From Sedimentitalea sp041224545 (GTDB taxonomy: Bacteria; Pseudomonadota; Alphaproteobacteria; Rhodobacterales; Rhodobacteraceae), in contig NZ_JBGFGP010000126.1 of the NCBI RefSeq assembly GCF_041224545.1, forward strand, positions 19,236 through 83,235: a stretch of DNA of 64,000 bases. Direction: 5' to 3'. The first letter of the stretch is position 1, and each line of letters opens with the position of its first letter. This document shows positions 41,842 through 49,778 of this stretch, in pieces. The notes beneath the pieces were generated by a model, which was given only the letters and a program-made list of their open reading frames with translations, had not been told where the DNA came from and made no database searches. Both the position numbers and the translations under genes were made by a program.

Positions 41842-42449
41842 GACTCGAGCCTCTCATTAAGGTCGGCAAGAATTTCCTCGGCGGGTGTGCCGTAGGCGTA
41901 GGCCGTGACATAGGCACCATCGGGGCCGAACAGGAACAGTTGCGAGGAATGGCTCATCGAGTAGCCATCCAGGGCGGCGGCCTCTTCGATCTTCTCGTAA
42001 TAGATGTAGAAAGACCGCGCCGTCGCGGATATCTGCGCCGACGTTCCTGTCAGGCCGACGATTCCCGCCTCGAAGCGCGGAACGAATTCCGCCAGCGCGG
42101 CGGGCGTGTCGCGCTCGGGATCGACCGAGATGAACAGGGGCTGGACCCGCGGGGCGCCGCTCTCGCCCAACTCGTCCATGACCGCGGCCACTTCGGCCAG
42201 CGTCGTCGGACAGATATCGGGACAATTCGCGAAGCCGAAGAAGACCAGAAGCCAGCGGCCCGCGAAATCTTCGTCCGTGCGGACCATCCCCTGGTGGTCG
42301 GTCAACTCGAAGTCGGCCCGAAACGCATCGGTCTCGCGCGAGGGTTCCGTTCCGAACCGGTCGTCGCGCCAAAGGATCGCAAAGGCCAAACTCAGGGATA
42401 CGGCCCCGGTGATCCCCCACAGAATCCATCGAATGGTCTTCAGCCGCAA
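41838..42449 (-). CDS. SCO family copper chaperone (fourth SCO-type)
   Basis: 203 residues with a membrane anchor (residues 7-27). The pair Cys76/Cys80 is in FFGFANCPDICPTTL, VDPERDTPAALAEFV follows, and the later His is in YSMSHSSQLFLFG. It heads an operon of seven genes: SCO, DsbB, DsbA, PCuAC, SCO, M23 peptidase and DUF411. The promoter region contains a MerR-type dyad at 42490-42508. It differs enough from the SCO gene at 39637 that the two probably do different work. Confidence 0.93.
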   Translation of the reverse strand: MRLKTIRWILWGITGAVSLSLAFAILWRDDRFGTEPSRETDAFRADFELTDHQGMVRTDEDFAGRWLLVFFGFANCPDICPTTLAEVAAVMDELGESGAPRVQPLFISVDPERDTPAALAEFVPRFEAGIVGLTGTSAQISATARSFYIYYEKIEEAAALDGYSMSHSSQLFLFGPDGAYVTAYAYGTPAEEILADLNERLES

Positions 42450-42487
42450 TGATTCGCCCCGCCTCGCTATCCTTGAGGGGCCTGCTA

Positions 42488-42512
42488 TAACCTAAAGCCA
42501 GTAGAGGTTCAA
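42488..42512 (-). promoter_or_regulatory. MerR-type dyad before the SCO-Dsb operon
   Basis: On the minus strand TTGAAC (42512-42507) runs into ACCTCTAC-TGG-CTTTAGGT (42508-42490). A TATAGC box follows at 17 bp (42489-42484) and TAGCAG at 19 bp. Dyad and -35 match the sites at 37748 and 34093. It is 108 bases from the divergent merR-like gene. Confidence 0.75.
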
Positions 42513-42561
42513 CTGGAATTCGGCAGCGGCGCCGAATTGCCGCAACGGCGCGAAGTCGGGC

Positions 42562-42606
42562 TTGAGGCGAGCGGCACAACACGCCATATTCTACAGTGAC
42601 TGTAGA
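42562..42606 (+). promoter_or_regulatory. Promoter and autoregulatory palindrome of the MerR gene
   Basis: TTGAGG (42562-42567) and CATATT (42585-42590) are 17 bp apart. Right after the -10 stands the palindrome TCTACAG-TGA-CTGTAGA (42590-42606), over the expected transcription start. This differs from the 19-base dyads elsewhere and looks like a repressor site for the gene itself. Confidence 0.6.
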
Positions 42607-42619
42607 TTTTGAGGTTGCT

Positions 42620-43048
42620 ATGCTGACGATCGGAACTTTGGCACGCCGAACCGGAACCAAGGTGCAGACCATACGCTATTATGAGCAGATAGGACTCATG
42701 CCCGAACCGGGGCGCACCGCGGGCGGACAGCGCCGCTACGGCGAGGCAGAGCTCGATCGGCTGGCCTTTATCCGCCACGCCCGCCAGCTTGGGTTCACGC
42801 TGGAGGCGATCCGGGAGCTTCTCGACCTTTCGGATAATCCCGAAAAATCCTGCGATGAGGCCGACCAGATCGCCCGCCGGCAACTCCGGCAGGTCGAACT
42901 GCGAATGGCGCGCCTTGAGGCGCTGCGCACCGAACTGAAACGCATGGTCCACGAGTGCAGCGGCGGCAACACCGCGGATTGCCGGGTGCTGGAAGTTCTA
43001 CGCGACCACTCCGAATGCCTGACCGATCACGACGAGATCGGCGCATAG
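42620..43048 (+). CDS. MerR-family divalent-metal-type regulator
   Basis: 142 residues from MLTIGTLARRTGTKVQTIRYYE, with GAGG six bases before the ATG. The winged helix-turn-helix is followed by GGQRRYGEAELDRLAFIRHARQLGF. Cysteines stand at residue 78 (KSCDEAD), 113 and 121 (HECSGGNTADCRVLEVL). Cys78 is the residue that marks divalent sensors such as ZntR, PbrR, CadR and MerR; CueR has Ser there. So it is expected to sense Zn, Cd, Pb or Hg, although the neighbouring genes are mostly copper-handling. It is divergent from the SCO-Dsb operon and is the only intact non-mercury MerR in the window. Confidence 0.88.
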   Translation: MLTIGTLARRTGTKVQTIRYYEQIGLMPEPGRTAGGQRRYGEAELDRLAFIRHARQLGFTLEAIRELLDLSDNPEKSCDEADQIARRQLRQVELRMARLEALRTELKRMVHECSGGNTADCRVLEVLRDHSECLTDHDEIGA

Positions 43049-43529
43049 AGGTTTGGCAGGTTTGCTCCGAAGGCCGAACCCCGGCTCAGCCCGATCCCGC
43101 ATTTATTCATCGGTTGCTGAGGATTGCGTGGCGTGGAACCTGTACTGCAGACACGCGGGAGGCTGCAGGCCCGGCCGGAAAGGACGACGAATATCCAGGA
43201 ATGCTCGGAGAAGGCTAGACGTTAGGCTCGTTTCCTCCGGAATTGCATCCGACCACTATATGAGATGAACGAAAGCCGGGTATAATTCGCTGCGGGCCAA
43301 TAAATGGAGGAGTGGACTGACAATTCAGGTATTTCGTTTGATTGGTCGTGGTGTCGGCGAACGTCGTGCACATTGGCGCAAAGCGCTAGGATCTGACACT
43401 CGGCCCGGCAAATGGAATGGCAGGTAGGTCCGCATCTTCCCAGTTCGTGCACAGTGCAGCGAACGTCGGCTCATCCCGATCCGCCCTGGCGGTCCGCAGG
43501 TAACATCGAGTAGCTCTATCGGTTAAACG
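43049..43529. other. Non-coding gap at the right edge of the cargo block
   Basis: I see no convincing gene, RNA, repeat or insertion-sequence end in these 480 bases. The short open frames lack protein character. It separates the cargo regulator from virB6, and is the mirror of the gap at 4462-4784 after virD4. Confidence 0.5.
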
Positions 43530-44609
43530 CTAGCGCCTTCCCAATCGGCTCAGCCGCGCAAGCTGCGCCAGCATCTGAGCACCGGTACCCGTCGAGCCCG
43601 ATCCCGCATTGGCGGGCGCATTTTGGTTCATGCCCTGCCTTTGGGGCATGGACTGCACGCCGAAGAACTGGCGGGCGCGGAGCGCCGCGTATTCGGCCCC
43701 GCTGGCCCCACCAATGAGGTAGCGATTGTAGGCTTGTTGGCCTCCTCCGAGCGCTCTGCCGAATCCGTATGCCCCTCCAAGCCCGGCCGAGAGCGCCGGC
43801 ATCATGATGTTCCCGGATATCGCGCGGACTATGAATGGCGTGGCGACGATGAACCCCTTCGCCATGAGAACCATCATGAAAAATGGGATTAGCGCCCCGA
43901 TATTCGAGGCCCCCTCCGGATCGCCGAGCTCGCCAATAAGCGCGGAAGAAACGCCGGTGATCGTCGCGAACACACCCGCGACGACAATCGGATACATCGC
44001 GAATGACACGAGCGCCGAAAGCCAACGCGCGAAATAGTCTTTCGTTACCTCGAAGAGCGTGAGGAAGATCATGATCGGCGCAATTCCAATCAGCAGCGCG
44101 ATCATCAGCCGCGATGCCACCAGGATGAAAGCAGCTAGCCCGCCCAGGATCGAGAGCAGCAGAACACCGAGCACGTCCAAGAGCGCCCCTGCCATCCAGT
44201 TCAGCTCCGAACCAGCGGCGTTGAGGTATTCGCCGAGCTCGGCGATAAGGCGGTCGAATTCCTCGGCAAAGGTGCCGGACGGACCGGGTGTGCCGCCGCC
44301 GACGGAGGCGACCAGCGATCCGGCGATGCTGTCAATCCCGTTCAGGACGGCCGACGAGAAGGCGTTGAATTGGACCCAGTTCGTCGCGAATATTCCTATG
44401 AGCCCGATTTTGACCGCAAGCCAGAAGGCCGTTCGACCGTCCATGGCTCGATATTGGTAGATCATGTTGATGAAGACGAGCGCGACAACAAGGGTCGTGC
44501 CAAGCACCAGGATCGTACCGGCCGTCGCTGCAACGGCGCCGAATTGCGTCTCTGCGGCCGCGTCGAGGTAGCCTTGCGAGGTTTCGACGAAATACGTAAC
44601 GACGCTCAT
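43530..44609 (-). CDS. virB6: VirB6-like type IV secretion membrane protein
   Basis: 359 residues with six or more membrane helices. It has the VirB6/TrbL shape: AGTILVLGTTLVVALVFINM, a Trp-bearing central region (ELNWMAGALLDVLGVLLLS), and LMIALLIGIAPIMIFLTLFEVTKDYF. The C-terminal 90 residues are polar, rich in Gly, Gln and Asn. VirB6 is part of the inner-membrane channel and contacts the substrate. It is the last gene of the virB run on the minus strand, after a small secreted protein and a DUF4177-like gene, not in its standard place between virB5 and virB7. Confidence 0.9.
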   Translation of the reverse strand: MSVVTYFVETSQGYLDAAAETQFGAVAATAGTILVLGTTLVVALVFINMIYQYRAMDGRTAFWLAVKIGLIGIFATNWVQFNAFSSAVLNGIDSIAGSLVASVGGGTPGPSGTFAEEFDRLIAELGEYLNAAGSELNWMAGALLDVLGVLLLSILGGLAAFILVASRLMIALLIGIAPIMIFLTLFEVTKDYFARWLSALVSFAMYPIVVAGVFATITGVSSALIGELGDPEGASNIGALIPFFMMVLMAKGFIVATPFIVRAISGNIMMPALSAGLGGAYGFGRALGGGQQAYNRYLIGGASGAEYAALRARQFFGVQSMPQRQGMNQNAPANAGSGSTGTGAQMLAQLARLSRLGRR

Positions 44610-44621
44610 GCCTTGCTTGCC

Positions 44622-45020
44622 CTACCAATTGCCCTCGGCTTCGCAGACGGCCTTGGCCTCGGGTCTCAGGTCGTTGGCCCGCCGGTTGTAGGCATCCGAG
44701 GCTTCGAGCATTTCCCAGCGTTCGGCGGCGGCGAAACGCTCGCGGAACTCGGTCTCCGCCTCGACCCAAGACGGGAATCGGGTTTCACAGGGGCAGGATC
44801 CGGAAGCGACAATCCGTTCCAGATTCCGAGCCCGATAGATGTCCTGGACCAGCACGCGTTTATAGGCTCCGCGAACACCGATCTCCTGCATCCAATCCGG
44901 TTCTACCGGACGATCGACGCAGGCATCTGGTTCACTGTCGAGAGAGGGCACGAAATTACGTTCAGCGGCGGCTGGTGATCCAGCGCTGGCCAACACAGCC
45001 ATGAGAATGACCGACCTCAT
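44622..45020 (-). CDS. Secreted protein of the T4SS locus, unknown function
   Basis: 132 residues with a signal peptide (MRSVILMAVLASAGSPAAA). The mature part has cysteines in DACVDRPVEPDW, GSCPCETRFPSW and AKAVCEAEGNW, suggesting disulfides, and a charged helical C-terminus (EFRERFAAAERWEMLEA). It lies 12 bases before virB6 and overlaps the small gene upstream by four bases. I do not recognise a family. Its steady position in the locus suggests a periplasmic accessory role in the channel. Confidence 0.65.
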   Translation of the reverse strand: MRSVILMAVLASAGSPAAAERNFVPSLDSEPDACVDRPVEPDWMQEIGVRGAYKRVLVQDIYRARNLERIVASGSCPCETRFPSWVEAETEFRERFAAAERWEMLEASDAYNRRANDLRPEAKAVCEAEGNW

Positions 45021-45214
45021 GCGTCCCTCTCGTCTACGAGACGTGTCTCACGCTTGAGAAACGCTGTGTGACCGATATGCGCAAACTCGGACGTACTGAC
45101 CGAGACAACCTCCCAGCCATCTTGGCCGCGGGCGTTCAAGTCCTCCTGCATGGTGATGAGGCTGGTCTTCTTGTCCATCGGATAGGACAGAATCTGATAC
45201 TCAAACTGCTTCAT
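45017..45214 (-). CDS. Small DUF4177-like cytoplasmic protein
   Basis: 65 residues: MKQFEYQILSYPMDKK at the start and EDLNARGQDGWEVVSVST in the middle. This fits the DUF4177 pattern (an early FEY and a later LNxxGxxGWEVV). The function of the family is unknown. It overlaps virB11 by 14 bases and the next gene by four, so it is embedded in the virB operon. Such small proteins are sometimes found near phage and plasmid genes, and a structural or regulatory role cannot be told apart. Confidence 0.65.
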   Translation of the reverse strand: MKQFEYQILSYPMDKKTSLITMQEDLNARGQDGWEVVSVSTSEFAHIGHTAFLKRETRLVDERDA

Positions 45215-46199
45215 GGGCTATGCCTCCGATTAGTTCGGTTCCGGGGAGATAGAACTCGGTGATGCCGCGCGCACCGTCCTCGCGGCCGGCCTGGATGATC
45301 ACGTCGATGGAGCTCTCGATGTACTGCACCATGTCCTGGTAGGTCATGGGGATCTCGGTCTTGAGTGCCGCGATGGCGAGCCTCTGAACCGCCAGCTGCG
45401 GTGTTTCTGCATGGAGCGTGGTCATCGAGCCGCCATGACCGGTGTTGATGGCTTCGAGGAAGGTCATGGCCTCCTTGCCACGCACTTCGCCGAGGATGAT
45501 CCGGTCGGGGCGCATGCGGAGCGTCGCGGTCAGGAGCACGTCCGCGGTCTGGAACTCCGCGTCACGGTTAGCGATGAGGGTCACGGCGTTCAGTTGGGTG
45601 GGCAGCAGCTCCGCCGCTTCCTCGATGGTCACGATCCGCTCTTCATTGGGAACGTAGGAGAGGATCTTGCGGGCGGCGACGGTCTTGCCGGTCGAGGTGC
45701 CGCCGGAGACGATCATGTTGAGCTTGTTCTCGACGCAGAAGCGGATGGCGTCATAGATCGCCCCAGAGGCGACCACCTCGCGCAACGCGCGGTTCTTTTC
45801 CTGCCGCAGCTCCTCGAGTTTGCGTTCCTTGCCGTAGAGAAAGCTGAGTTCGATCTCCTCGAGTGGCAGGCTCGAGAAGAAGCGCAGCGAGATCGACATG
45901 CCTGATAGTACGGCCGGCGGGGTCACGACCTGGGCGCGGATCGGCCTGTCGCGATAGGTGATCGAGACGGATACGATCGGTTTGTCCTTGCTCATCGTGG
46001 TGTTGGCGCTGGAGGCGATCTGGTTGCCGAGATCGCGGACCTCGGTGACGGACAGGCGCTGATCCAGCACCCGCATGAAATGGTCGCCCTGGAACTCGCC
46101 CCAACAGGAGCCGTCCGGGTTGATACAGATCTCGATCACATCGTCGCGGGCGGCGTCCTTCAGCTTGTCGAGCGAGGCCTGAAGATAACTCGGCGTCAT
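45201..46199 (-). CDS. virB11: VirB11 secretion ATPase
   Basis: 332 residues. It forms a hexameric ATPase at the base of the channel. Walker A is MIVSGGTSTGKTVAARK (near residue 163), the Asp box is IVTIEEAAEL, Walker B is RPDRIILGEVRGKEAMTF, and the His box is GHGGSMTTLHAETP. The N-terminal domain of about 140 residues fits VirB11. The stop of virB10 lies three bases before its start. It is placed before virB6, unlike the Agrobacterium order in which it comes last. Confidence 0.95.
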   Translation of the reverse strand: MTPSYLQASLDKLKDAARDDVIEICINPDGSCWGEFQGDHFMRVLDQRLSVTEVRDLGNQIASSANTTMSKDKPIVSVSITYRDRPIRAQVVTPPAVLSGMSISLRFFSSLPLEEIELSFLYGKERKLEELRQEKNRALREVVASGAIYDAIRFCVENKLNMIVSGGTSTGKTVAARKILSYVPNEERIVTIEEAAELLPTQLNAVTLIANRDAEFQTADVLLTATLRMRPDRIILGEVRGKEAMTFLEAINTGHGGSMTTLHAETPQLAVQRLAIAALKTEIPMTYQDMVQYIESSIDVIIQAGREDGARGITEFYLPGTELIGGIAHEAV

Positions 46200-46202
46200 G
46201 GC

Positions 46203-47591
46203 TCAGAATATCTCCAGATCGCGGTCGACCATCACGGTCACGCGCGCGCCCTGGTCGACATAGATCACCGGGCCAATCGAGAGGTATTCTCCGATGACGC
46301 TGTCTGTGGCGTCCGCAAGATCGTCGCCAACGTCTTCGAGGACATTTGCGGTCGCGTCGTCATTCACCTCCGATGCCGCCACACTTGGCGCGGCGGAGAT
46401 GATCGAGATGAGGGCGGCGGAGCCAAAGCGTTCGTCGAACCGCGTGTCGACGAAGCCGGTGACGCCGGAGCGACCCAGCTGATCCCCGCCAAACGAACTG
46501 ATCCGGATTGTCTGATCGGACGGCAGGATAATCCGGTCCCAGGCGATGGTGACACGGCGCTGCGCGATCTCGATGCCCGACCGATATCGACCAATGAGGC
46601 GCGAACCCCGTGGGATCAACAGCCGTGTCCCATCATAGCTGAAGACATCCTCGGAAATGATCGCGCGGGTTTGGCCGGGTAGGGAGCTGTCGAGCGCGGT
46701 CTCCATCACGGCCTGGATCATAGTCCCTTGGATGACCGTGTTCGACGGGTTCGCGATCACCTCGGCTTGGGTCACGACACTCGGCAGCGCGCCGTTCAGC
46801 ACGAAATCCGTCACGTCGCCAAAGCTGCGTTCCGTGAGTTCGGTGGCATTCGGATTGGCGCCAGCCGTGCCCCCAAAGGCGATGACGGGGGACGTGATGC
46901 GGCGCTCCTGGAAGGCGCGCTCCTCTCCGGCGCGGCGCTGCAGTTCCGCCAGGCGGCGGGCCTCTTCTTCGCGCCGCAAGCGTTCTGCCTCCCGGGCGCG
47001 CAATTCGTCCTCGGTTGGACCGAGCGGCGCTGGCGTTGGCGCATTGGCTTCCAACTGAGCCAGATCCAAATCCATGCGCAACTGCTGCAGCTCCCGATCC
47101 CGTGCCGCGAGCTCGTCCTGGAATTGTTGCTGCGCGCTTTCCGAGGCGTCTTGCAGGGCGGCGATCTGCGCCGTCAACGCGTCGATGGCTTCCGCCGCGG
47201 CTGTATCTTCAGTTACGACCGGCTCCGGAGCATTCCGGAGTTCCTCGATCTGCGCTTGGAGCGCTTCGAGCTGCGCCAGAAGTTCCGCGTTCGGCTCGGC
47301 CGCCTCTTGGGCGACGACCACGACCTCGGGTTCCGGTGCAGGGGGCGGCACGAAGGGTTCGATCTCGCCGAACCCGTCACCCTCGGTCTGAAATTCGTCT
47401 GGTGTTGCCGTCGGCAGGGCGACCTCTTCTTCGGGTTGCGAGAAGGCGTAGAGCGCAGCACCGCCGGCGAGGATCAGGGCTGCGACCATGAGCGCGAGCA
47501 GCGGCGAGCGACGTTGCGGGGCAGCGCCCTGCCGAGGGCCGCTTTGCTCGAGAGCGGCCAGGCGTTTTTCGAGTTCGGCGTTGTCGCTCAT
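46203..47591 (-). CDS. virB10: VirB10/TrbI-type channel scaffold
   Basis: 462 residues from MSDNAELEKRLAALEQ. There is one membrane helix (residues 28-48), a proline- and glutamate-rich periplasmic stretch with a long coiled coil (residues 110-225), and the C-terminal TrbI/VirB10 domain: LLIPRGSRLIGRY, RVTIAWDRIILPSDQTI and GRSGVTGFVDTRFDERFG. VirB10 bridges inner and outer membranes and senses ATPase energy. It overlaps the virB9 stop by four bases. A longer start at 47657 would overlap virB9 further and is not chosen. Confidence 0.95.
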   Translation of the reverse strand: MSDNAELEKRLAALEQSGPRQGAAPQRRSPLLALMVAALILAGGAALYAFSQPEEEVALPTATPDEFQTEGDGFGEIEPFVPPPAPEPEVVVVAQEAAEPNAELLAQLEALQAQIEELRNAPEPVVTEDTAAAEAIDALTAQIAALQDASESAQQQFQDELAARDRELQQLRMDLDLAQLEANAPTPAPLGPTEDELRAREAERLRREEEARRLAELQRRAGEERAFQERRITSPVIAFGGTAGANPNATELTERSFGDVTDFVLNGALPSVVTQAEVIANPSNTVIQGTMIQAVMETALDSSLPGQTRAIISEDVFSYDGTRLLIPRGSRLIGRYRSGIEIAQRRVTIAWDRIILPSDQTIRISSFGGDQLGRSGVTGFVDTRFDERFGSAALISIISAAPSVAASEVNDDATANVLEDVGDDLADATDSVIGEYLSIGPVIYVDQGARVTVMVDRDLEIF

Positions 47592-48283
47592 GACGACGCC
47601 TCCGCAGGCGGTGTCACGGAAATGCAGACGACCTCGTCGCCGAGCCGGAGTACCCATTGCCGGTTCACGCCCGAGACGCGGATGACACCGTCCTTGACGG
47701 CGCCCGTGTTCACCGTGCGCTCGCGTCCGTTGGCATAGCGGAAGATGGCCGGGATCGGGGCGTTCCGCGGGAATGCGAAATAGGTAAACGTCCCATCGTC
47801 CCAGACCCGCGTCGGGGTGAACTCGGTGTCCGCGCTGGCGCCGTAGTTGTAGTTCGGGGTGGCCCGCGCGATCGCGTTTGCGGAGCGGCGTTTGTCGTCC
47901 GGATAGCGAAACTGCACCACATAGAAGGTCGGGCTCGCGACTTCCGTGACGTTGAAATAATAGCTTCGCCGATTGGTATAGACGGTCACATTGGTATGCA
48001 CGCCGCGCGCAATAGGCTTGATGGCAAAGGCGCGGCCACCGGGTACACCATCGATTTCGAAGCCTTCGGTGTCGCCGGCAATGATCGAGCGGATGCTTTC
48101 GCCTGTCCCAAACTCGACGGTGGTGACATGGGTGAGCGAAACGCTCAGCCGATAGACCTGGCCGTCCCGATAGGTTGCGATCCGCACGCGGCTGTCATTG
48201 GCACCGCCACGTGGGATCGATTCGGCAGATGCTATGCCGGCTGAAAGAGCGAGACAAAAGAAGGCCACCAAATACCAATGCAA
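47588..48283 (-). CDS. virB9: VirB9 outer-membrane-complex protein
   Basis: 231 residues from a TTG with GGAG seven bases upstream, one base after the virB8 stop. The signal is HWYLVAFFCLALSAGIASA. The mature part has SRVRIATYRDGQVYRLSV, FEIDGVPGGRAFAIKP, the beta segment FRYPDDKRRSANAI, and the CagX-like end DGTFTYFAFPRNAPIPAIF. VirB9 pairs with VirB7 in the outer-membrane core. An upstream frame that continues into VirB8 coding DNA is not used. Confidence 0.9.
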   Translation of the reverse strand: MHWYLVAFFCLALSAGIASAESIPRGGANDSRVRIATYRDGQVYRLSVSLTHVTTVEFGTGESIRSIIAGDTEGFEIDGVPGGRAFAIKPIARGVHTNVTVYTNRRSYYFNVTEVASPTFYVVQFRYPDDKRRSANAIARATPNYNYGASADTEFTPTRVWDDGTFTYFAFPRNAPIPAIFRYANGRERTVNTGAVKDGVIRVSGVNRQWVLRLGDEVVCISVTPPAEASS

Positions 48284-48284
48284 T

Positions 48285-48938
48285 TCAATTCTCCAATCTG
48301 TCAGAGCGGATCGAGTATTCGACAACGGTGAAGCCGAAGGGGTTCGTCCAGACCTGGTCGATGGAGCGGCTTTCCTCCGGGCGGAACTTGAACAGGAGCG
48401 TGGCGGTGAAGAGGCCCGCCTGAACCCCATTGATCGACGTCAGGCGTTTACGGAGGCGCACGGTCGCCCGGTTGTTGCCGATCCGGTTGATGCTGAGGAT
48501 CTCGACGTCGAGCCGCGCGTTCGGCCCGTAGATTGTCGGCGGATATTCGGTGTTGGCGCTGTTCCAGATTTGCCGCAGTGACGCTTCCGCGGCACCATCA
48601 GACCGCCGCAGGACACTGCGGATGCGCACGTCATTGTCGAGCTGGTTGTAGACCTCGCGGTCGGTCACGTAGCGGAAGACCTCCGCCTCGATGATCGCCT
48701 GGTTTTCGGTGACCGTGGTGGCACCAACAGAGGCTTCGGGCAGCGCGAAACCTGTTTCCGGATCGTATGGCACCACGACTGGCGGCGGATCGACATCGAG
48801 GATCGCGACGGCGACGGCGCCGAGGCAGCCGAGGATACCGAAGATCAGGCCCATCAGCCCGAGGCGCTGCCAGAGCCTTTCCCGACGCAGCGCGCCGTAG
48901 ACAAGTTCTTCCTCAATGATTTGTGCTTCAGAATCCAA
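48285..48938 (-). CDS. virB8: VirB8 inner-membrane assembly protein
   Basis: 217 residues from a TTG start. There is one membrane helix near residues 27-48, then a periplasmic NTF2-like domain with TENQAIIEAEVFRYVTDRE, YNQLDNDVRIRSVL and VRLRKRLTSINGVQAGLF, the last close to the signature of VirB8. It binds the other channel parts and sets their assembly. AAGGA stands about nine bases before the TTG. It lies between virB9 and the VirB5-like gene, as is normal. Confidence 0.9.
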   Translation of the reverse strand: MDSEAQIIEEELVYGALRRERLWQRLGLMGLIFGILGCLGAVAVAILDVDPPPVVVPYDPETGFALPEASVGATTVTENQAIIEAEVFRYVTDREVYNQLDNDVRIRSVLRRSDGAAEASLRQIWNSANTEYPPTIYGPNARLDVEILSINRIGNNRATVRLRKRLTSINGVQAGLFTATLLFKFRPEESRSIDQVWTNPFGFTVVEYSIRSDRLEN

Positions 48939-48950
48939 GGCCTGTGATCC

Positions 48951-49778
48951 TTACTCGGCGCGAAGGTCGGGGAGGGTGAACTCCATGAAGCGCTGTTCTT
49001 CGGCGATGGTGGCCGCATCGATGACGCCGCCTGTGCCGTCGCCGACGGTCTGCACCGCTTCGAGCTGCCACATGGCGACAAGCGCGATGGCCAGTTCCGC
49101 CGTCACGCGGGTGTTGAGATCGACGCTTTCCTTGAGCTCATCCATGTCGTCGATCAGGCCGACGAGCCGTTCGACGCGCTCGAGGCTCTGCCCGGCATCG
49201 TCGTAGCTGTTCTGCGCCGCGGCCGAGACGAGCGCACCGGTCGTGGCCTGCGTCGCTATGCGCTCGGCGCCCGGGTTTCCGCTCCGGGCCATTTCGCTCA
49301 GCGTATCCTCGTCGAAGCCGAGATCGGCCAGCACCCGGTCCATCTGGGTTTCGATCTCGCTGGCACCTGAGCCGGTCAGCCCGGAGAAATCGCCGGTGCG
49401 GATCGCGCGGATCGTGGCCTGGATGTCGCCGAATTCCTGATCGAGAAGACCGTTCAGCTCCGCTTCCATCTGGGTCCGGATTATTTCGGGGAGTTCGGCA
49501 AGACGCGTGAGCGCCTCATAGGTCCGCTGCAACTCGGCGAGCTGTTCCGTGAGTGTGGCCATTTGCTGGCGGAGTTGCATCAGCTGCTCGTTCTGCAGGA
49601 TTTCGTCTTCGATCATCTGCCGGAGCTGCTGGATGTTCTGGGCGATGTTCTGGGTGTCGACGACCGGCACGCCCTGGGCATGGGCCGTGGTGCCGGCGAC
49701 GAACGGGCTGGCGAGCGCGAGCGCACTGACAACGGCGGTTGAACGCATCCATCTCGAGGGGACAAAGGTGCGGGGCAT
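48951..49778 (-). CDS. virB5: VirB5/TrbJ-like pilus-associated protein
   Basis: 275 residues with a signal peptide (MRSTAVVSALALASPFVAGTTAHAQ). The mature part is almost all helix: a coiled coil in residues 45-95 (NIQQLRQMIEDEILQNEQLM and following Gln-rich repeats) and a second in the C-terminal half. This fits VirB5/TrbJ, a minor pilus component at the tip. The start overlaps the transglycosylase stop as TGATG. Sequence similarity of this family is low, so the assignment rests on composition and position. Confidence 0.8.
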   Translation of the reverse strand: MPRTFVPSRWMRSTAVVSALALASPFVAGTTAHAQGVPVVDTQNIAQNIQQLRQMIEDEILQNEQLMQLRQQMATLTEQLAELQRTYEALTRLAELPEIIRTQMEAELNGLLDQEFGDIQATIRAIRTGDFSGLTGSGASEIETQMDRVLADLGFDEDTLSEMARSGNPGAERIATQATTGALVSAAAQNSYDDAGQSLERVERLVGLIDDMDELKESVDLNTRVTAELAIALVAMWQLEAVQTVGDGTGGVIDAATIAEEQRFMEFTLPDLRAE

